6,848 nt of DNA from an uncultured Oscillospiraceae bacterium (lineage in GTDB: Bacteria > Bacillota > Clostridia > Oscillospirales > Ruminococcaceae), in contig CAUDDP010000092.1 in assembly GCA_958448395.1 (NCBI GenBank), positions 1 through 6,848 of the forward strand, given 5' to 3'. Under the pieces are notes generated by a model. It did not search any database. It saw nothing but the letters and a program-made list of their open reading frames with translations, and was not told the DNA's origin. Below are positions 6,770-6,848 of the stretch, piece by piece. The translations under genes were made by a program, and so were the position numbers. Positions within the stretch are counted from its first letter, which is position 1. The number at the start of each line of letters is the position of its first letter.

Positions 6770-6797
6770 CATTCTATTTTTTGTACTTGTATTTAAT

Positions 6798-6847
6798 GTG
6801 AGTTCGACGAGAATGCATTCTACCGCTGCCAATCACAAACTGTGCCG
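6798..6847. repeat. Right copy of the 50-bp perfect terminal inverted repeat
   Basis: Exact inverted copy of bases 1-50, with the 12-bp palindrome AGAATGCATTCT at 6810-6821. It lies 99 bp upstream of the nnrD start codon, between genes. The last four bases of the window (CCGG) continue the pattern by at least one base, so the repeat may extend past the edge. It and the left copy bracket all seven genes. Confidence 0.9.
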
Positions 6848-6848
6848 G

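Noticed and set aside
1..6848. The window as a transposon with 50-bp terminal repeats
   Set aside because: No transposase, resolvase or passenger accessory signature is present, no target duplication can be seen because the repeats touch the window edges, and the genes look like ordinary chromosomal operons.
1..6848. A linear plasmid with hairpin telomeres
   Set aside because: The ends are symmetric as such telomeres would be, but there is no replication initiator, partition gene or telomere resolvase, and nnrD is a chromosomal housekeeping gene. Assembly ending in a repeat is simpler.

Overview
The window is probably a fragment of a Gram-positive Firmicute (Clostridia) chromosome, most likely a gut Ruminococcus-type member of the Oscillospirales. 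That placement is inference. It rests on AGGAGG-type ribosome binding sites, a consensus sigma-A promoter, a U-tailed intrinsic terminator, a lipobox lipoprotein and moderate base composition, not on a marker gene. All seven recognisable genes are on the minus strand, so the biological reading order is right to left. I see no rRNA, tRNA, CRISPR array, transposase, recombinase or replication gene.

Reading right to left: a 50-bp repeat copy lies at the right edge (6798-6847). It is followed by about 100 bp of upstream DNA with a hairpin, then nnrD (ADP-dependent NAD(P)H-hydrate dehydratase, a metabolite-repair enzyme). An 87-bp gap leads to an uncharacterised lipoprotein gene. Next comes a 227-bp intergenic region holding a near-perfect sigma-A promoter (TTGACA, 17 bp, TATGAT), then a strong intrinsic terminator placed between that promoter and the next start codon.

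A tight five-gene operon follows, with gaps or overlaps of -19, +19, +55 and -4 bp. It encodes a circularly permuted ATP-grasp ligase (COG2308 type), an alpha-E protein, a transglutaminase-like cysteine protein, an AspA/AstE-type zinc deacylase (M14-like), and a second full-length AspA/AstE paralog in which two zinc ligands and the catalytic glutamate are replaced. The operon runs out 49 bp before the left-edge repeat copy (1-50), which is an exact inverted copy of the right-edge one.

The first three operon genes form a known conserved association predicted to make amide or peptide bonds, with substrates still unassigned. Here the peptidase-like partners are two deacylase-fold proteins, one apparently active and one apparently not. 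The most unusual points are this active/inactive deacylase pair, the promoter-terminator leader that suggests attenuation of the operon, and the perfect 50-bp inverted repeats at both edges. The repeats may be dispersed repeats where assembly stopped, or the borders of an invertible segment. The window alone cannot decide between these.
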